From: Listeria monocytogenes
Lineage (GTDB): Bacteria; Bacillota; Bacilli; Lactobacillales; Listeriaceae
Direction of reading: 5' to 3'
DNA: 64,000 bases
Assembly (NCBI RefSeq): GCF_900187225.1
Contig: NZ_LT906436.1
Span: 1,798,001 to 1,862,000 of the forward strand
The translations under genes were made by a program, and so were the position numbers. The notes below the pieces were generated by a model. That model was not told the origin of the DNA. It did no database searches and was given only the letters and a program-made list of their open reading frames with translations. Shown piece after piece: positions 61,790-64,000 of the stretch (the stretch's first letter is position 1; every line of letters starts with the position of its first letter).

Positions 61790-61807
61790 TACATTTTCGG
61801 AATGTAT
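61789..61807. promoter_or_regulatory. Inverted repeat between divergent yloC and fbpA
   Basis: ATACATT-TTCGG-AATGTAT is a perfect 7-bp inverted repeat that touches the yloC -35 box and lies just before a TAAAAT -10-like box for fbpA (61810-61815). It could be an operator or an RNA hairpin. No known regulator is recognised. Confidence 0.5.
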
Positions 61808-61850
61808 GTTAAAATAGAAAGTAACTAACTCACAAAGGAATGAATAACTA

Positions 61851-63563
61851 ATGGCGTTTGATGCAATGTTTTTAAAAGCAATGACCGAAGAACTTGCCGA
61901 GCACGGAGAAAGTGGTCGCATTATGAAGATCCACCAACCGTTTTCGCATGAACTTGTTTTATATATTCGAAAAAACCGTGAAAATAAACGTCTACTTATT
62001 TCCTCGCATCCTAGCTATGCGCGCATTCAGTGGACAGATGATATTCCTGAAAACCCAGCAACACCGCCGATGTTTTGTATGTTACTGCGGAAATATTTAG
62101 AAGGTGCAATTATTGAGTCGATTACGCAACTTCCTAATGAACGGATTTTACAATTTAGTATTCGTGGCAAAGATGACATCGGCGAAAACCGTTTTTGTGA
62201 TTTATTTGTAGAAATTATGGGACGGCATAGTAATATCACCCTTGTTGACCGTGCGAAAAACGTGATTGTTGATTGTATTAAACACGTTTCCCCAGCGCAA
62301 AATAGCTACCGAACACTTTTGCCGGGAGCGACGTATGTTTTACCACCAGCAACGGATAAACTGAATCCATTCGAGGTTACTTCGGAGCAGATTCTGGATA
62401 GACTGGATTTCTCAGCAGGTCGAATTGATAAACAACTCGTTCAAAACTTTGCGGGATTCAGCCCTTTGCTTGCTCGTGAAATTGTGTTTCGCGCTGGAAA
62501 CTTAACGGCAGATTCGCTTGTCGCTGCCTTTTTTGAAGTAATGGGACTTGTGAACGACCATCTAGGAAGTGCCGCTGTTCCAAACGAGTGGCGCATCCAA
62601 AATAAAGAAGATTACTATTTCTTCTCGCTCCGTCATGTCGATGCGGAGATTACGGAATTCGCCAACTTGAGTACTCTTCTAGACCATTTTTATATCGGTA
62701 AAGCGCGTCGTGATCGCGTTCACCAATTCGCGCATGATTTGGAAAAACTATTATCTAATGAACTGGCTCGCAGTAGACTGAAAATCGAAAAACTCGAAAA
62801 TACTTTACTCGAAACAGAAAAAGCAGATGTTTATCGTATCCAAGGCGAACTTCTAACTGCCAACCTGCATTTAATGGAACGTGGGATGGAAGAAATTACC
62901 GTCGAAAACTTTTACGATGATATGAAGAAAATGACGATTCCGCTTGATACTAGAAAAACACCATCCGCCAATGCCCAAAGTTACTTTAGCCGTTACCAAA
63001 AACTGCGTAATGCCGTCGAAGTAGTGAAAGAGCAAATCGCACTCACAAAAGAAGAAATCACTTACCTAGAATCTGTGGAATCCCAACTAGAAACGTCCGG
63101 CCCGCAAGATGTGGAAGAAATCCGCCAAGAACTCGCTGAACAAGGCTATCTTCGTTACAAACAGAAAAAAGGCAGCCGTAAAAAAGCGACTTTACCTGCT
63201 CCAGAAAAATATACTTCTTCGACCGGCTTAACGATTTTAGTCGGAAAAAATAATAAACAAAATGATTATTTAACGAATAAATTAGCTAGGAATAATGAAT
63301 ACTGGTTCCACGTGAAAGATTTGCCTGGTTCGCATGTGGTGATTCAATCGAATAATCCAGATGAGACATCGATTACAGAAGCCGCAATGATTGCCGCCTA
63401 TTATTCGAAAGCGCGCCTTTCAGCAACAGTCCCCGTCGACGGCACGCTTGTAAAACACGTGAAAAAACCAAATGGTGCCAAGCCTGGTTATGTCATTTAT
63501 GATAACCAAACGACTTATTTCGTTACACCTGATGAAAAGCTCGTTTTAGAGTTAAAAAATTAA
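61851..63563 (+). CDS. fbpA: Fibronectin-binding protein A / NFACT (Rqc2, RqcH homolog)
   Basis: The 570-residue protein is the bacterial Rqc2 homolog. Known members bind stalled 50S-peptidyl-tRNA complexes and add C-terminal alanine tails; in Listeria FbpA was described as a fibronectin-binding surface factor and chaperone for virulence proteins. It has the NFACT-N domain (1-270, starting MAFDAMFLKAMTEEL), a long coiled coil (about 275-430) and the NFACT-R domain (about 450-560, with NEYWFHVKDLPGSHVVI). No signal peptide or anchor is present. Single-gene unit. Confidence 0.95.
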   Translation: MAFDAMFLKAMTEELAEHGESGRIMKIHQPFSHELVLYIRKNRENKRLLISSHPSYARIQWTDDIPENPATPPMFCMLLRKYLEGAIIESITQLPNERILQFSIRGKDDIGENRFCDLFVEIMGRHSNITLVDRAKNVIVDCIKHVSPAQNSYRTLLPGATYVLPPATDKLNPFEVTSEQILDRLDFSAGRIDKQLVQNFAGFSPLLAREIVFRAGNLTADSLVAAFFEVMGLVNDHLGSAAVPNEWRIQNKEDYYFFSLRHVDAEITEFANLSTLLDHFYIGKARRDRVHQFAHDLEKLLSNELARSRLKIEKLENTLLETEKADVYRIQGELLTANLHLMERGMEEITVENFYDDMKKMTIPLDTRKTPSANAQSYFSRYQKLRNAVEVVKEQIALTKEEITYLESVESQLETSGPQDVEEIRQELAEQGYLRYKQKKGSRKKATLPAPEKYTSSTGLTILVGKNNKQNDYLTNKLARNNEYWFHVKDLPGSHVVIQSNNPDETSITEAAMIAAYYSKARLSATVPVDGTLVKHVKKPNGAKPGYVIYDNQTTYFVTPDEKLVLELKN

Positions 63564-63591
63564 CGGTTCCTTCGTGGAGCCGTTTTTTCTT
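63564..63591 (+). terminator. fbpA terminator
   Basis: ACGGTTCC and GGAGCCGT pair (one G-U) around TTCGT, followed by TTTTTTC. Confidence 0.92.
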
Positions 63592-63650
63592 TCTAATTTT
63601 AGGGTAGATGTGTACTGACTTTACTTTTTTATTGGAAGGATGATAGAGGA

Positions 63651-64000
63651 ATGAAAATTTTATTAATTGGGGCTTCTGGTACACTTGGATCTGCGGTGAA
63701 AGATCGTTTGGAGAAAAAAGCCGAAGTGATTACTGCTGGTAGACATAGTGGTGATGTGACGGTGGATATTACGAGTATTGATAGTATCAAAAAAATGTAC
63801 GAACAGGTCGGAAAAGTAGACGCGATTGTTTCAGCCACTGGAAGCGCCACTTTTTCTCCTTTAACAGAATTAACTCCTGAGAAAAATGCGGTAACAATTA
63901 GTAGTAAATTAGGTGGTCAAATTAATTTAGTTTTACTGGGCATTGACTCATTGAATGATAAAGGAAGCTTCACCCTTACTACTGGGATTATGATGGAAGA
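63651..64000 (+). CDS. Short-chain dehydrogenase/reductase (partial, C-terminus off the right edge)
   Basis: About 116 N-terminal residues are visible, from MKILLIGASGTLGSAVKDRL, the Rossmann GxxGxxG-type loop for NAD(P). AGRHSGDVTVDITS resembles the NADP-preferring second strand, and VSATGSATF replaces the usual NNAG. It resembles the small YbbO/YwnB-like SDR group of about 200 residues. Substrate unknown. AGAGGA lies right before the ATG and GGAAGG further up. Confidence 0.85.
   Translation, partial: MKILLIGASGTLGSAVKDRLEKKAEVITAGRHSGDVTVDITSIDSIKKMYEQVGKVDAIVSATGSATFSPLTELTPEKNAVTISSKLGGQINLVLLGIDSLNDKGSFTLTTGIMME

Overview
This window is a chromosomal segment of a low-GC Gram-positive bacterium, almost certainly Listeria monocytogenes. 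The reasons are a full internalin C gene with a PrfA box between infC and rplS, an LPXTG surface protein built of Asp-Ala repeats, a lipoprotein tyrosine phosphatase of the LipA type, and a Bacillus-like order of housekeeping genes. From memory, the order matches the lmo1769 to lmo1830 stretch of strain EGD-e; this could not be checked here.

Layout. 1-5780 (minus strand): purE-K-B-C-S-Q-L, the first part of the purine biosynthesis operon, behind a strong promoter with an upstream PurBox pair; purL runs off the left edge. 5986-6510: a UPF0316 membrane protein. 6602-11890 (minus): a complete rRNA operon (16S-23S-5S, no spacer tRNA) with tandem promoters, processing stems and a terminator. 11897-16430: an HD phosphohydrolase, an ABC ATPase, a small unknown protein, pepT, a DUF1697 protein and exodeoxyribonuclease III. 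16470-17871: infC-rpmI-rplT with an L20-type attenuating leader and an AUU start for infC. 17966-19713: the virulence gene inlC plus a decayed gene and a tiny membrane-peptide ORF, inserted between infC and rplS. 20278-22036: MerR regulator, flavodoxin-like oxidoreductase and MBL hydrolase. 22067-25586: the rpsP-khpA and PuuD-like/ylqD/rimM/trmD translation cluster.

25621-31358 is the accessory surface-protein region: a cytosolic alpha-toroid-like protein of unknown role, the Asp-Ala repeat LPXTG protein, and LipA. 31427-38546: SRP and chromosome genes (ffh, ylxM, ftsY, smc, rnc). 38740-42426: acpP and fapR-plsX-fabD-fabG, the FapR-controlled lipid operon. 42545-48352: recG, serine dehydratase (sdaAB, sdaAA), fakA and its Asp23-family partner. 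48544-48881: rpmB on the plus strand. 48900-61789 (minus): thiN, rpe, rsgA, prkA, stp, rsmB, fmt, priA, coaBC, rpoZ, gmk and a YicC-family gene, linking translation initiation, ribosome assembly and Ser/Thr phosphorylation. 61851-63563: fbpA (Rqc2/NFACT). 63651 to the end: the start of a short-chain dehydrogenase.

Most of the window is conserved core genome. The parts that stand out are the inlC insertion with its gene remnants, the Asp-Ala repeat locus and its unknown neighbour, and RNA structures in leaders and between genes: the hairpin before rnc, the L20 leader, the short pur leader without a riboswitch, and strand-biased hairpins in the pur, sda and surface-protein transcripts. No tRNA, CRISPR array, insertion sequence or prophage was seen.
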